Counted from the first letter of the stretch, positions 34,287 through 44,868 are shown. The stretch is DNA of 64,000 bases from Vibrio tubiashii (GCF_028551255.1 NZ_CP117029.1:806001-870000); one strand, 5' to 3'. The notes: a model not told the origin generated them from the letters alone. Program-made: numbers and translations.

Positions 34287-36938
34287 ATGTTTAAACAGAG
34301 TCTGATCGCGGCGTCGGTTGTCGCTACATTAGCAGGTTGTTCTTCGTTTCAATCTAATGAGCAAAGTGTTGTTAACTCACTCGCGAACAATCTAGATATT
34401 CAATATCAAGTGCTAACTAACCACGGCGCTAACGAAGGACTTGCTTGTCAAGAGATGGGTGCAGAGTGGGCGTCTTGTAACAAGGTAAACATGACGCTCG
34501 TTAACCAAGGTCAAGCGGTTGACTCTAAAGATTGGGCTATCTACTTTCACAGCATTCGCTTGATTTTAGATGTCGACAACGAACAATTTAAAATCTCTCG
34601 TGTAACGGGTGACCTACACAAACTAGAACCAACCGATAAGTTTGATGGTTTTGCCGCGGGCGAAGAGGTGGTACTTCCACTGGTTGGCGAATACTGGCAG
34701 CTATTTGAAACTGATTTTATGCCTGGTGCTTTTGTTGCTGCTCCAAACGCCGAGCCTAAGATGATTGCTTCTCTTAACACAGAAGACGTGGCCTCTTTCG
34801 TAACTGGCCTTGAGGGTAACAACCTGAAGCGTACGCCAGATGACAACAACGTATTTGCTAACGCAGTGTCTCGTTTCGAGAAGAACCAAGACCTAGTAAA
34901 ACAAGACGTATCAACCACGCTACTACCAACGCCAATGTCTGTTGAAGTAGGTAAAGGTACTGTAGATATCGCAGCGGGTATTGCGCTGCCTAAAGATGCA
35001 TTTGATGCGACTCAATTTTCGGCAATTCAAGATCGTGCAGAGGTGGTAGGTGTGGACGTTCGTGGTGAGCTTCCTGTAAGCATCACTGTTGTTCCTGCAG
35101 ACTTCACCGGTGAGTTAGCAAAATCTGGTGCTTACGAAATGAGTATCACAGGCGACGGTATTGCGATTAAAGCGTTCGACCAAGCAGGCGCTTTCTACGC
35201 AGTACAATCTATCTTTGGCCTGGTAGATAGCCAAAATGCTGATTCTCTACCACAACTGTCTATTAAAGACGCGCCTCGCTTTGATTACCGTGGTGTGATG
35301 GTGGATGTGGCGCGTAACTTCCACTCTAAAGACGCAATTCTTGCAACGCTAGACCAAATGGCTGCGTACAAGATGAACAAACTACACCTTCACCTAACAG
35401 ATGATGAAGGATGGCGTATAGAAATCCCGGGTCTGCCTGAGCTGACAGAAGTGGGTGCTAACCGTTGTTTCGATTTGGAAGAGAAAAGCTGTTTACTGCC
35501 TCAGCTTGGCTCAGGTTCAACATCAGATAACTTTGGTTCTGGCTACTTCAGCAAAGCAGACTACGTGGACATCCTAAAATACGCGAAAGCGCGTAACATC
35601 GAAGTGATTCCTGAAATCGATATGCCAGCACACGCTCGTGCCGCAGTGGTATCAATGGAAGCACGTTACGACCGCCTAATGGAAGAAGGTAAAGAAGCAG
35701 AAGCGAACGAATACCGATTGATGGATCCTCAAGATACATCGAACGTAACCACAGTTCAGTTCTACAACAAGCAAAGCTTCATCAACCCGTGTATTGAATC
35801 TTCAACTCGCTTTGTTGATAAAGTAATTTCAGAAGTGGCAGCAATGCACGCCGAGGCTGGTGCGCCGCTAACAACATGGCACTTCGGTGGTGACGAAGCG
35901 AAGAACATCAAGCTAGGCGCAGGTTTCCAAGATGTGAACGCTGAAGACAAAGTAAGCTGGAAGGGTACGATTGACCTGTCTAAACAAGATAAGCCATTCG
36001 CACAGTCTCCACAATGTCAGACGCTAATTACCGACGGTACAGTAAGCGACTTTGCTCACTTACCAAGTCACTTCGCAGAAGAAGTATCGAAGATTGTGGC
36101 AGAGAAGGGCATTGCAAACTTCCAAGCTTGGCAAGATGGTCTTAAATACAGTGAAGGTGAGAAAGCGTTCGCAACAGAAAACACACGTGTTAACTTCTGG
36201 GACGTTCTTTACTGGGGTGGCACATCGTCAGTGTACGAGTGGTCTAAGAAAGGTTATGACGTGATCGTTTCTAACCCTGACTACGTTTACATGGACATGC
36301 CATACGAAGTGGACCCGAAAGAGCGTGGTTACTACTGGGCAACACGTGCAACAGACACTCGTAAGATGTTTGGTTTTGCACCAGAGAACATGCCTCAGAA
36401 CGCAGAAACTTCTGTAGACCGCGATGGCAACGGCTTTACTGGTAAAGGTGAAATTGAAGCGAAACCTTTCTACGGTCTATCAGCACAGCTTTGGTCTGAG
36501 ACAGTACGTAACGACGAGCAATACGAGTACATGGTATTCCCTCGCGTACTAGCAGCAGCTGAGCGTGCATGGCACCGTGCTGATTGGGAAAACGACTACA
36601 AAGTGGGCGTTGAATACTCGCAAAACTCTAACCTAGTAGACAAAGCTGCGCTAAACCAAGATTACAACCGCTTTGCCAACCTACTTGGTCAACGTGAACT
36701 TGCGAAGCTAGAGAAATCAGGTATCGACTACCGCCTACCTGTACCAGGTGCGAAAGTAGAAGATGGCACGCTTTCAATGAACGTTCAGTTCCCTGGTGTT
36801 GAGCTTCAATACTCTCTAGATGGTAAGAACTGGCTGACTTACGCAGACAGCACTCGTCCAAATGTAGAAGGTGAGGTCTTTATTCGCTCGGTGACAGCGA
36901 CGGGCGACAAGGTAAGTCGTGTGACTAGCGTCAAATAG
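34287..36938 (+). CDS. Beta-N-acetylhexosaminidase (chitobiase), GH20 lipoprotein
   Basis: An 883-residue lipoprotein (signal MFKQSLIAASVVATLAGC). Domains in order: N-terminal CHB carbohydrate-binding-like domain (to about residue 180), GH20b-like domain (SITGDGIAIKAFDQAGAFYAV), GH20 catalytic barrel (RFDYRGVMVDVARNFHSK, LHLHLTDDEGWRIEI) with the catalytic Asp-Glu pair in WHFGGDEAKN, and a small C-terminal beta domain. It releases GlcNAc from chitobiose and chitin oligosaccharides at the outer membrane or periplasm. The frame opens at 34227; 34287 starts the lipoprotein signal. Nearby nagC/nagA/nagE process the product. Strong codon bias suggests high expression. Confidence 0.95.
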   Translation: MFKQSLIAASVVATLAGCSSFQSNEQSVVNSLANNLDIQYQVLTNHGANEGLACQEMGAEWASCNKVNMTLVNQGQAVDSKDWAIYFHSIRLILDVDNEQFKISRVTGDLHKLEPTDKFDGFAAGEEVVLPLVGEYWQLFETDFMPGAFVAAPNAEPKMIASLNTEDVASFVTGLEGNNLKRTPDDNNVFANAVSRFEKNQDLVKQDVSTTLLPTPMSVEVGKGTVDIAAGIALPKDAFDATQFSAIQDRAEVVGVDVRGELPVSITVVPADFTGELAKSGAYEMSITGDGIAIKAFDQAGAFYAVQSIFGLVDSQNADSLPQLSIKDAPRFDYRGVMVDVARNFHSKDAILATLDQMAAYKMNKLHLHLTDDEGWRIEIPGLPELTEVGANRCFDLEEKSCLLPQLGSGSTSDNFGSGYFSKADYVDILKYAKARNIEVIPEIDMPAHARAAVVSMEARYDRLMEEGKEAEANEYRLMDPQDTSNVTTVQFYNKQSFINPCIESSTRFVDKVISEVAAMHAEAGAPLTTWHFGGDEAKNIKLGAGFQDVNAEDKVSWKGTIDLSKQDKPFAQSPQCQTLITDGTVSDFAHLPSHFAEEVSKIVAEKGIANFQAWQDGLKYSEGEKAFATENTRVNFWDVLYWGGTSSVYEWSKKGYDVIVSNPDYVYMDMPYEVDPKERGYYWATRATDTRKMFGFAPENMPQNAETSVDRDGNGFTGKGEIEAKPFYGLSAQLWSETVRNDEQYEYMVFPRVLAAAERAWHRADWENDYKVGVEYSQNSNLVDKAALNQDYNRFANLLGQRELAKLEKSGIDYRLPVPGAKVEDGTLSMNVQFPGVELQYSLDGKNWLTYADSTRPNVEGEVFIRSVTATGDKVSRVTSVK

Positions 36939-36960
36939 CGGATTCGTTTCCCATAAAAAC

Positions 36961-36996
36961 AAAAATGCCCGACCATTGAACTGGTCGGGCATTTTT
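36961..36996. terminator. Bidirectional terminator between chb and the POT transporter
   Basis: AAAATGCCCGACC pairs with GGTCGGGCATTTT; T6 follows on plus and A-rich sequence (T on minus) on the other side. Confidence 0.93.
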
Positions 36997-37008
36997 TGTT
37001 TTCTACTA

Positions 37009-38262
37009 TTAAGCAACTTGAGCTTGCTGCTCTTCAACTTGTTCTGCATTGCTGATTGGAGACTCAGCACCGTGCATCCAACGAACTAATGTATTTGAGA
37101 ACATTAAGAGGATGACACCAGAAACGGTTGCGGCAATGGCGATGCCACCAAAGATAGACATTGCACCTAGCTCACCTACATGAGAACCAATTAAACCAGC
37201 GACATAGTTAGCAATGGCGTTGAAACCAAACCATGCACCCATCATCAGTGATGCAAGGCGAAGTGGTGCTAGTTTTGTTACCAGTGCTAAGAAGAACAGA
37301 GCTAAGGCAAATTTGACCGGTGAATTCGGCTCTTTTTTACCTAGCTTAACCCAGAAAGCGGCAAGTACAGGTGCCAGAGTAATGATAAAGAATGGGTTGA
37401 GTGATTGGAACCAGGCGGCAGGAACTTCAAAACTACCAATCATACGATCTGTGTACTGCTGAGTGTAGATGTTCATCAGACCGCCAGCTTGCTCAAAACC
37501 AGCCCAGAATACGATAACAAATAGCCCCATAACTAGAATAACCTTCAAACGGTCAACTTCTTGCTTAGTTAAAGGTTGTTTTTGTGCCGATTTTTTGTTT
37601 TCTAAGTCACGAGCAGCAGCAGGTACAGTACCAATTTCGCCCAACCAAGATTTCGCCATGGTCATTTGCATGATAAGGCTAATGACCATACCGATACCCG
37701 CGACAACAAAGCCAGCTTTCCAGCCAAATTCATTGGTGACAGAACCTGAAACAACACCTGCGATAAGGGCACCCAAGTTGATACCCATGTAGAAGATAGT
37801 GAATGCGCCGTCACGACGGTTGTCACCTTCTTCATACAGGTCACCAACCATAGTCGAGATGTTTGGTTTAAAGAGACCATTACCTGCGATCAGCAGTGCC
37901 AAACCAAGGTAGAAGCTGTGAACTGCGCTCATGCCGACCATTTCAGCCGGCAGTGCTAGCGTGAACTGGCCAATAGCCATTAGGGCTCCACCAATTAGAA
38001 TTGAGCGGCGTTGACCTAGGTAGTTATCCGCTAACCAGCCACCGATCATTGGCGTAATGTAAACGAGTCCAGTATAGATGCCATACAAATCGAGAGCATC
38101 TTTAGTCGACCAGCCCAAGCCGCCGTTAAGGGTTGTATCTGTTAGATAAAGAACAAGAATGGCACGCATGGCGTAGTAGGAAAAACGCTCCCACAACTCA
38201 GTACCAAACAAAAGGAATAGACCACGAGGGTGGCCAAGGATTTGTTGATGTTGGTTTGTCAT
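37009..38262 (-). CDS. POT-family peptide:proton symporter, apparently missing two-helix segment
   Basis: A 417-residue MFS transporter of the POT/PTR family: GTELWERFSYYAMRAILVLYL (ExxERFxYY motif, residues about 20-30), FKPNISTMVGDLYEEGDNRRDGAFTIFYMGINLGA (in parts; second POT signature) and WFQSLNPFFIITLAPVLAAFW. It imports di/tripeptides with protons. Compared with relatives of 460-500 residues, it jumps from VKFALALFFLA straight to LVTKLAPLRLASLMMGAWF; about 45 residues normally between these blocks (a helix and the GELCLSPVGLSM-like region) are absent. The junction codons are at about 37275-37290. The deletion is in frame. Whether the product works is unclear. Confidence 0.88.
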   Translation of the reverse strand: MTNQHQQILGHPRGLFLLFGTELWERFSYYAMRAILVLYLTDTTLNGGLGWSTKDALDLYGIYTGLVYITPMIGGWLADNYLGQRRSILIGGALMAIGQFTLALPAEMVGMSAVHSFYLGLALLIAGNGLFKPNISTMVGDLYEEGDNRRDGAFTIFYMGINLGALIAGVVSGSVTNEFGWKAGFVVAGIGMVISLIMQMTMAKSWLGEIGTVPAAARDLENKKSAQKQPLTKQEVDRLKVILVMGLFVIVFWAGFEQAGGLMNIYTQQYTDRMIGSFEVPAAWFQSLNPFFIITLAPVLAAFWVKLGKKEPNSPVKFALALFFLALVTKLAPLRLASLMMGAWFGFNAIANYVAGLIGSHVGELGAMSIFGGIAIAATVSGVILLMFSNTLVRWMHGAESPISNAEQVEEQQAQVA

Positions 38263-38576
38263 AAATTTTACTAATGTGATTTATTAAAGATTTTTATTTG
38301 TTGTTACGTATACTCTTTAGTGAATCTATCTGCAATGACTGTAAATATAAGCTAGATTTATGATTTTAATTTAAGTGTCTGAAATAAAACAAATATTTGC
38401 TTAGATTGATTAAAAAATGACGTGCTACAAACTTAGTTTTCAAAATCGAGATTGTTGTTTTTACAATACGCTGTCATATCAAAGAGCAAAGAGAAGTAGG
38501 CAATATTGACAAGGGTTGGTTGGTAAGTAAGCAAATGGATTGATTTTCAGTAATTGAAGAAGCTTGCGGTGAAAAG
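38263..38576. other. Region between the POT gene and asnB
   Basis: AT-rich upstream region of the POT gene; ends at the asnB terminator. No gene or recognisable RNA; no repeat element of the kinds seen elsewhere. Confidence 0.5.
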
Positions 38577-38601
38577 AAAAGAGGCTCAATGAGCCTCTTT
38601 T
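38577..38601 (-). terminator. Terminator after asnB
   Basis: AAAAGAGGCTC AAT GAGCCTCTTTT, symmetrical with T-tract on both strands. Confidence 0.9.
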
Positions 38602-38614
38602 GAATTTGGTTTGA

Positions 38615-40279
38615 TTAGTAAGAGTCGTTATGAACGCTTTGAACTGCTCGGCCTGATGGGTCGGCCATGTTCTTGAATGACTCATCCCATTCAATCGCCT
38701 TAGCTGACGAACAAGCTACCGATGGACCTCCAGGGACACATTCTGCCGCTGATGGAAGCGGGAATAGCTCTTCAAAGATCTCGCGGTATACATAGCCTTC
38801 TTTTGTTGTTGGTGTGTTGTATGGGAAGCGGTAGGCTGCCGTTTCCATTTGTTGATCAGAGACTTTCGCTTCAGCCACTTCTTTTAGTGTATCGATCCAG
38901 CTGTAACCTACGCCATCAGAGAACTGCTCTTTCTGACGCCATGCAATAGAGTCTGGCAGGTAGTGCTCGAAACATTCACGCAGGATGTGTTTTTCCATCT
39001 TACCGTTGCCACACATCTTGTCTTCAGGGTTTAGACGCATTGCTACATCGATAAACTCTTTGTCTAGGAAAGGTACACGACCTTCAACACCCCAGGCAGC
39101 TAGCGATTTGTTTGCACGAGCACAGTCAAACATGTTTAGTGCAAGCAGCTTACGTACCGTCTCTTCGTGGAACTCTTTTGCGTTTGGCGCTTTGTGGAAG
39201 TATAGGTAACCACCAAAGATCTCATCTGCACCTTCTCCAGAAAGTACCATCTTGATACCCATAGCCTTAATCTTACGCCCCATCAGGAACATAGGAGTAG
39301 ACGCACGGATAGTTGTTACGTCGTAAGTTTCAATGTGGTAGATAACGTCACGGATGGCATCTAAGCCTTCTTGAATCGTGTAGGTCATCTCATGGTGAAC
39401 AGTACCGATCTGGTCGGCTACTTCACGTGCTGCTTTCAGATCTGGTGCACCTTCTAGGCCAACAGCAAATGAGTGTAGTTGAGGCCACCATGCTTCAGAC
39501 TTTTCATCATCTTCAATACGCATTGCAGCAAAACGCTTAGCAACAGCAGAAGTGATTGAAGAATCTAGACCACCAGATAGAAGTACGCCGTAAGGAACGT
39601 CTGTCATTAGCTGACGTTTAACCGCAGCCTCTAGCGCTTCAGTCAGCTCTTCTTTGCTGGTGCTGTTCCCTTGAACTGCTGCATACTCATTCCAATCACG
39701 AATGTAGTAACGCTGTGGCTTTGCATCACCACTACTGTAGTAGCAACCAGGAGGGAACTCGCTCACTGTCTTACAAACAGGTACGAGCGCTTTCATTTCT
39801 GATGCCACGTAATAGTTGCCGTGCTCATCGTAACCTTGGTATAGAGGAATAATACCGATGTGGTCACGACCGACTAGGTAGGTATCTTTCTCTTCATCGT
39901 AAAGCACAAAAGCGAAAATACCGTTGAGTTCTTCTAGAAGGTCTGCACCGAGGTCTTGATACAAAGCTAGGATTACTTCACAGTCAGAATCGGTTTGGAA
40001 GTCGTATTTGCCTTCGTAGCGAGCACGAATTTCTTTGTGGTTGTAGATCTCGCCATTGACCGCAAGGATGTGTTTTTTATCAGAGCTATATAGAGGTTGC
40101 GCGCCACTATTTAGACCAACAATCGCCAAACGCTCATGAGCTAGAATTGCTTTCTCTGAAGAATAAATACCAGACCAGTCAGGACCACGATGGCGAAGCT
40201 TCTTAGACATTTCCAAAGCAACAGGGCGTAGAGCTTCTGCGTCACTCTTTATGTCAAGAATACCGAAAATCGAACACAT
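38615..40279 (-). CDS. asnB: Asparagine synthetase B (glutamine-hydrolysing)
   Basis: A 554-residue two-domain enzyme. The class II amidotransferase nucleophile is Cys2 (MCSIFGILD), with LRHRGPDWSG and LAVNGEIYNHKEIR following. The synthetase domain has the PP-loop VLLSGGLDSSITS (about residues 233-245), SFAVGLEGAPDL and LSGEGADEIFGGYLYFH. It makes asparagine from aspartate, glutamine and ATP. Length equals E. coli AsnB (554). Neighbours suggest no common operon; own terminator follows. Confidence 0.98.
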   Translation of the reverse strand: MCSIFGILDIKSDAEALRPVALEMSKKLRHRGPDWSGIYSSEKAILAHERLAIVGLNSGAQPLYSSDKKHILAVNGEIYNHKEIRARYEGKYDFQTDSDCEVILALYQDLGADLLEELNGIFAFVLYDEEKDTYLVGRDHIGIIPLYQGYDEHGNYYVASEMKALVPVCKTVSEFPPGCYYSSGDAKPQRYYIRDWNEYAAVQGNSTSKEELTEALEAAVKRQLMTDVPYGVLLSGGLDSSITSAVAKRFAAMRIEDDEKSEAWWPQLHSFAVGLEGAPDLKAAREVADQIGTVHHEMTYTIQEGLDAIRDVIYHIETYDVTTIRASTPMFLMGRKIKAMGIKMVLSGEGADEIFGGYLYFHKAPNAKEFHEETVRKLLALNMFDCARANKSLAAWGVEGRVPFLDKEFIDVAMRLNPEDKMCGNGKMEKHILRECFEHYLPDSIAWRQKEQFSDGVGYSWIDTLKEVAEAKVSDQQMETAAYRFPYNTPTTKEGYVYREIFEELFPLPSAAECVPGGPSVACSSAKAIEWDESFKNMADPSGRAVQSVHNDSY

Positions 40280-40459
40280 ACAACTTCCCTTTAAAATAAA
40301 ATTAACTTGTTGAGTTCAATTTGCCATTCTGATTAAAAAAATCAACCGTGTTTGATGAAAAAGTTTAATGAACTCGGTTGTAATTAAATTTCATTTAATA
40401 AAATTGCGTTTTTGGTGAATGAAGTCTAGGTGCTGCTTTGATTTTGTTCGGCGGAGACA

Positions 40460-40487
40460 AAAAAAGGCAGCGATTTGCTGCCTTTTG
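40460..40487 (-). terminator. Terminator after the CPA2 antiporter gene
   Basis: AAAAGGCAGC GATT GCTGCCTTTT-type stem; minus strand continues T-rich. Confidence 0.88.
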
Positions 40488-40494
40488 ACTGAGA

Positions 40495-42078
40495 TTATTT
40501 AGTGAAGTTGGGCTTGAGTTGATCGCAGACATGCCTCGCAAAACCGCTACCTGCCTCACTGTAAATGTTAAATGCAGCGTCTACACCACCTTCGACCAAC
40601 GCATCTAGCTGATCTGGGTATTCTGCAATAGCGGCAATCTGACCTTGGAAGTTTTTACGCTGTAGCTGCTCTAAAGCGATTTGGTTACCTTGGTGGTGTG
40701 GCATCGCAAGTAATACGAGTTTTACGTTGGCTACGTCTAGGATGCGCTCCCAAAAATCAGGGTCGGTAGCATCGCCTTCAATCACGTTTCTACCGTGAGC
40801 TTTGTGTTGATGGGCCGCATCTTCGCGAACTTCGATACCTAAGCTGATTTTGCCATAGCGATTTCTCAGCTCGTCGTAAGCACCAGTGCCAATTCGCCCC
40901 ATACCAAGGATCAGAACTTGAGCGTGGCCTGGACTGATCAGTTGATCACGGATGTTGAGGTTTTCTGCTGCATGTTCGCGTAACCAACGACCTGAGCGTT
41001 GATAAAGCGAGTGACCGTGGCGACTCAGTGGTGCGGCTAATACAAACGAAATTGAAACGGCAATGGCAAGGGCGACAAGAATATCACCGCTCATCCAGCC
41101 CATTTTAAAGGCTAACCCACCAACGATAAGACCAAACTCACTGAAGTTAAACAGGCTTAATGACGCAAGTAGAGAGGTGCGCACGCGAAACTTAAATGCA
41201 TTAAGCACTAAGAAGTAGAGAATCCCTTTTAGTGGCAGCAGCAACATGAACAAAATTGCGAGTGCAAAGCCAGAGAGTGTTGGCTGAGCGGATAAGCCGA
41301 TATTTAGGAAGAAGCAGACTAGGAATAGCTCTTTTAGGTTGAATAGAGATTTCGATAATTCCGACGCTTTCTTATGTCCGGCGAGTAACATGCCAAGGAT
41401 AAGAGCACCGAGATCTGGCTTCATGCCGACTAATTCGAATAGACCCGCACCTGCAACCAAGGCAAAGAAAATCCCTAGAAGTACCAACATTTCTCCGTGG
41501 CCGACCCAATCAAGCATTTTGAAGAATAGAGGTCTGAGTAATGGTAGGGCAAATAGCGCGATTGCGTACCATTCTGGAAGCTTGCCCGTTGAAGCGGTAA
41601 GGAACACAACGGCGAAGATGTCCTGCATGACCAGAATTCCAATCGCAATGGTGCCGTAGGTAGCATTCATCTCCCCTTTCTCTTGCAGTGACTTTACCGC
41701 AAAGACGGTACTGGAGAAGGATAAGGCAAATCCGAGCAAGACGATTTGATCGATAGACATCGCCGCTAGCGAACTGACCCCTAAGAATTTGAAACAGAAC
41801 AGCGCAACACTAAAGAGTGCAGTGGACAATAGATTGTGTAAGGTCGCACCTGCCCAGATCTCTTTCGAGAGTAGGGTCTTGATATCGAGCTTCAGGCCAA
41901 TAGTAAAAAGAAGCAGTGTTACACCGAGATCAGCAAGCGTGATGATGGTGTCATTAGACTGAAAGCCGAAAGCGTGCAGTCCGAAGCCTGCCAATAAAAA
42001 GCCAACTAGTGGGGGGAGGTTGCATTTCAGTGCAATAAATCCGGCGAGAAACGCCGCTGAAATCAAGATCAGTTCCAT
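40495..42078 (-). CDS. CPA2-family cation:proton antiporter with TrkA-N domain (Kef-like)
   Basis: A 527-residue membrane protein. The N-terminal 370 residues form the Na+/H+ exchanger domain (about 12 helices), with GFLLAGFGLHAFGF, LADLGVTLLLFTIGLKLD and GFALSFSSTVFAVK. The C-terminal part is a Rossmann-type TrkA-N domain (QVLILGMGRIGTGAYDEL, then GIEVRED and VIEGDATDPDFWERI) that likely senses NAD(H) or other nucleotides. It resembles KefB/KefC and YbaL but is distinct; the ion (K+ or Na+) cannot be read. It follows nagC in the same direction but a terminator lies between. Confidence 0.87.
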   Translation of the reverse strand: MELILISAAFLAGFIALKCNLPPLVGFLLAGFGLHAFGFQSNDTIITLADLGVTLLLFTIGLKLDIKTLLSKEIWAGATLHNLLSTALFSVALFCFKFLGVSSLAAMSIDQIVLLGFALSFSSTVFAVKSLQEKGEMNATYGTIAIGILVMQDIFAVVFLTASTGKLPEWYAIALFALPLLRPLFFKMLDWVGHGEMLVLLGIFFALVAGAGLFELVGMKPDLGALILGMLLAGHKKASELSKSLFNLKELFLVCFFLNIGLSAQPTLSGFALAILFMLLLPLKGILYFLVLNAFKFRVRTSLLASLSLFNFSEFGLIVGGLAFKMGWMSGDILVALAIAVSISFVLAAPLSRHGHSLYQRSGRWLREHAAENLNIRDQLISPGHAQVLILGMGRIGTGAYDELRNRYGKISLGIEVREDAAHQHKAHGRNVIEGDATDPDFWERILDVANVKLVLLAMPHHQGNQIALEQLQRKNFQGQIAAIAEYPDQLDALVEGGVDAAFNIYSEAGSGFARHVCDQLKPNFTK

Positions 42079-42100
42079 ATTCGTGTTGTTTCGTCCTAAA

Positions 42101-42128
42101 AAAACGGGCTACATATCGTAGCCCGTTA
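42101..42128 (-). terminator. Terminator after nagC
   Basis: AACGGGCTAC ATATC GTAGCCCGTT; minus strand continues with seven T. Confidence 0.93.
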
Positions 42129-42164
42129 TTCTAACTCAATTAGTTGCTTACAGGGGGGAGAAGA

Positions 42165-43379
42165 TTAATCTTCTAACAATTTTTGTAGCAGAACTCCGTT
42201 TAGCATTGCGCGTTTTATCATTGCGAATGCACCTAAGGTAGGCTGCTTATCAATTTGCGAAGCAACAATCGGTAAATCTGTGTGGAAAGTGGTGAGAGAT
42301 TGGTTCTCAACGTTACGGCGAATCGCTGGGAAAAGAATCTCTTCACATTGAGTAATGTCGCCAGCAATCACGATCTTTTGCGGGTTAAACAAGTTGATCG
42401 TAATCGCAATTGCCTTACCCAATTGGTTACCAACACGTACTAAGCTCTGTTTAGCCAGTTCATCACCCATATTGGCATGTTCACAGACGTCAGAGATACC
42501 GATGGTTTCAAGTTCAGTTAAGCTTGATTCATAACCTTGTTTGATCAGTTTGTTGACTCGTTCAACGATAGCTGGGTTAGCGGCTACAGTTTCTAGACAG
42601 CCAAAGTTGCCACATTGGCATTGCTCGCCAAGGGGATCTATTTGAATATGACCGATTTCACCGACGTTGCGGTTAAAGCCTAGGAATACTTGACCGTTAA
42701 CGATAATACCGGCACCTGTCCCTCGGTGAACACTGACAAGAATGGAATCTTGGCAATCTTGGCTAGCGCCAAAGTAGTGTTCAGCAAGCGCCATACCACG
42801 AACGTCGTTGCCAACAAAACATTGTACATGGAAGGTGTTATGAATCAGCTCAGATAGCGCTAGGTTGTCAATCGAGATATTTGGCATGTATTCAACCACG
42901 CCAGTTTCTGGATTGACGAGACCAGGCAGGGCAACACCAATCGCAATAAGTTGATTGATATTGGTCTGGTTATCTTGAATAAAGCTTTTTAACTGGGAAA
43001 GTAACCCTTCGACCAGCTCTTCTTGGGTTGTATAGAAGAATTCGTTGTAATCTGAGGCAAGCTCTTTGCCGCCCAAATCGTACAAACTGAACTGAAGGTA
43101 GTCACGACCAAGTCGAATCGCTACTGAGTGGAAAGGCTCAACTTCTGTTGTCAAAGAGATCGCTCGGCGTCCCCCTGTAGAAGCTTGTTGCGCGACCTCT
43201 TTAATCAGGCCGCGCTCTAGAAGTTGGCGGGTAATTTTTGTAACACTGGCAGGCGCCAGCTGGCTAACATCAGCAACTTGAATCCTCGAAATTGGACCTT
43301 GCTGATCGATCAGCCTGTAAACAGCTGCACTATTTAGTTGTTTTACTAAATCTACGTTACCTATTTGTCCGCCATTCAT
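42165..43379 (-). CDS. nagC: N-acetylglucosamine repressor NagC (ROK family)
   Basis: A 404-residue ROK-family regulator. The N-terminal winged helix has AAVYRLIDQQGPISRIQVAD and LAPASVTKITRQLLERGLI. The ROK sugar-binding domain carries VHRGTGAGIIVNGQVFLG, GEIGHIQIDPLGEQC and the zinc motif CQCGNFGCLETV. It represses nag and chitin genes and is released by GlcNAc-6-phosphate. It follows nagA by 2 bases, so nagAC are one operon. Confidence 0.95.
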   Translation of the reverse strand: MNGGQIGNVDLVKQLNSAAVYRLIDQQGPISRIQVADVSQLAPASVTKITRQLLERGLIKEVAQQASTGGRRAISLTTEVEPFHSVAIRLGRDYLQFSLYDLGGKELASDYNEFFYTTQEELVEGLLSQLKSFIQDNQTNINQLIAIGVALPGLVNPETGVVEYMPNISIDNLALSELIHNTFHVQCFVGNDVRGMALAEHYFGASQDCQDSILVSVHRGTGAGIIVNGQVFLGFNRNVGEIGHIQIDPLGEQCQCGNFGCLETVAANPAIVERVNKLIKQGYESSLTELETIGISDVCEHANMGDELAKQSLVRVGNQLGKAIAITINLFNPQKIVIAGDITQCEEILFPAIRRNVENQSLTTFHTDLPIVASQIDKQPTLGAFAMIKRAMLNGVLLQKLLED

Positions 43380-43381
43380 TC

Positions 43382-44518
43382 TTAATTTTGCTCGTATTGT
43401 CCGTTAACAACTGTCGCCTGAACATTGAAGTCACGATCAAATACGGTAAGGTTAGCCACCATGCCTTTTTTAACTCGGCCTAGTTGCTCTTCCAAACCCA
43501 TTGCTTTCGCAGGATACAGAGTAGCCATGCGCAGTGCTTCGTCCAGTGCGATACCGACGTGCTCAACCGTGTTTTGAACTGCTTCAATCATTGTTAGTGC
43601 TGAGCCGCCAAGTGTGCCGTTTTCATCAACACACTTACCATCTCGGTAATATACTTTCTTACCAACAAAAATAAAGTAATCCATGTCAGCGCCTGCAGGA
43701 GCTGTGGCATCGGTCACTAATACTAATTTTTCGCCCTTAATTTTGTGAGCGATACGAATGTTTGCATAGTCTACGTGGAAGCCATCAGCAATGATGCCCG
43801 CATAAACGTCAGGGGTATCGTAGATCGCGCCTACAACACCTGGTTCACGGCCGACCATTGGCGTCATTGCGTTGAACAAGTGAGTCGCAAATGAGATACC
43901 TGCGTCAAAGCCTTTACGTGCTTCGGCATACGTGGCATTCGTGTGACCAATTGATACCACAATCCCTGCTGCTTTTAAGCGTTCGATATGTGCAGGGTCA
44001 TTGTGTTCTGGCGCTAGTGTTACTTTGGCGATGACGTCTGTGTTTTCACACATGAAGTCGATCATGCTGTCTTCAGAAGGACGGATATGATCGACACTGT
44101 GAATCCCTTTTTTCATCACGTTTAGGTATGGACCTTCAAGGTGCAGACCGAGTGACTGATTTTGGTATTTAGCATGGTAGTCACGCGCTGCCGCTACCGC
44201 TTGACGCATATCTTCATCAGAAGATGTAATTAGCGTTGGAAGGAAGCTTGTACAACCAGATTTCAGGTTCGCTTCATGCATGATTTGCATAGTTTCAGCG
44301 GTAATCTCGTCGTTTAGCATCACGCCACCACAACCGTTCAATTGCAGGTCGATAAAGCCAGGGCTAACGTTTGCACCATTTAAATCTCGTGTCTCGATAC
44401 CTGCAGGCAGTTCAGACACTGGGCATACTGACTCAATCAGATTGTTGTTAATAATTACAGCATGTTCAACGAGGACGTCGCTGCCGGTATAAATTTTACA
44501 GTTAGTTAGCGCATACAT
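43382..44518 (-). CDS. nagA: N-acetylglucosamine-6-phosphate deacetylase NagA
   Basis: A 378-residue amidohydrolase. It has [25 protein letters not shown] (metal-binding Glu), [10 protein letters not shown] (SIGHTNAT), [12 protein letters not shown] and [12 protein letters not shown] with the catalytic Asp. It removes acetate from GlcNAc-6-P, giving GlcN-6-P for glycolysis through NagB. It is first gene of the nagAC operon, divergent from nagE. Confidence 0.97.
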   Translation of the reverse strand: MYALTNCKIYTGSDVLVEHAVIINNNLIESVCPVSELPAGIETRDLNGANVSPGFIDLQLNGCGGVMLNDEITAETMQIMHEANLKSGCTSFLPTLITSSDEDMRQAVAAARDYHAKYQNQSLGLHLEGPYLNVMKKGIHSVDHIRPSEDSMIDFMCENTDVIAKVTLAPEHNDPAHIERLKAAGIVVSIGHTNATYAEARKGFDAGISFATHLFNAMTPMVGREPGVVGAIYDTPDVYAGIIADGFHVDYANIRIAHKIKGEKLVLVTDATAPAGADMDYFIFVGKKVYYRDGKCVDENGTLGGSALTMIEAVQNTVEHVGIALDEALRMATLYPAKAMGLEEQLGRVKKGMVANLTVFDRDFNVQATVVNGQYEQN

Positions 44519-44868
44519 GGTTAGCTAATCCTTATAAGTTTAGAATCTTAATACCTTAGGTCATCAATTGAAGTTAAATATTCACTAAATAGTTGTACTT
44601 TATTTGTGAGCTTCAATTAGATCGCAAAATATCTTTAGCAAACGAAAAAATGAGTTCTCAATATTGTGTAAGCACCTTGTATGGTGCTACATCCGCTAGT
44701 GATTTACGTCGCATTGGTATCAAGCGCGAAGAGTACGCCTGACAATCACTTCGGCCTTATTTGTACTGATAGGTTAACGCGAATGTGGCTCAATGAATGC
44801 TATTTTTTTGGATTGTAAAATAAGTTTTATGATCTCGCTAGCAAAAACCTTCCGGATCACCTGTTTCT

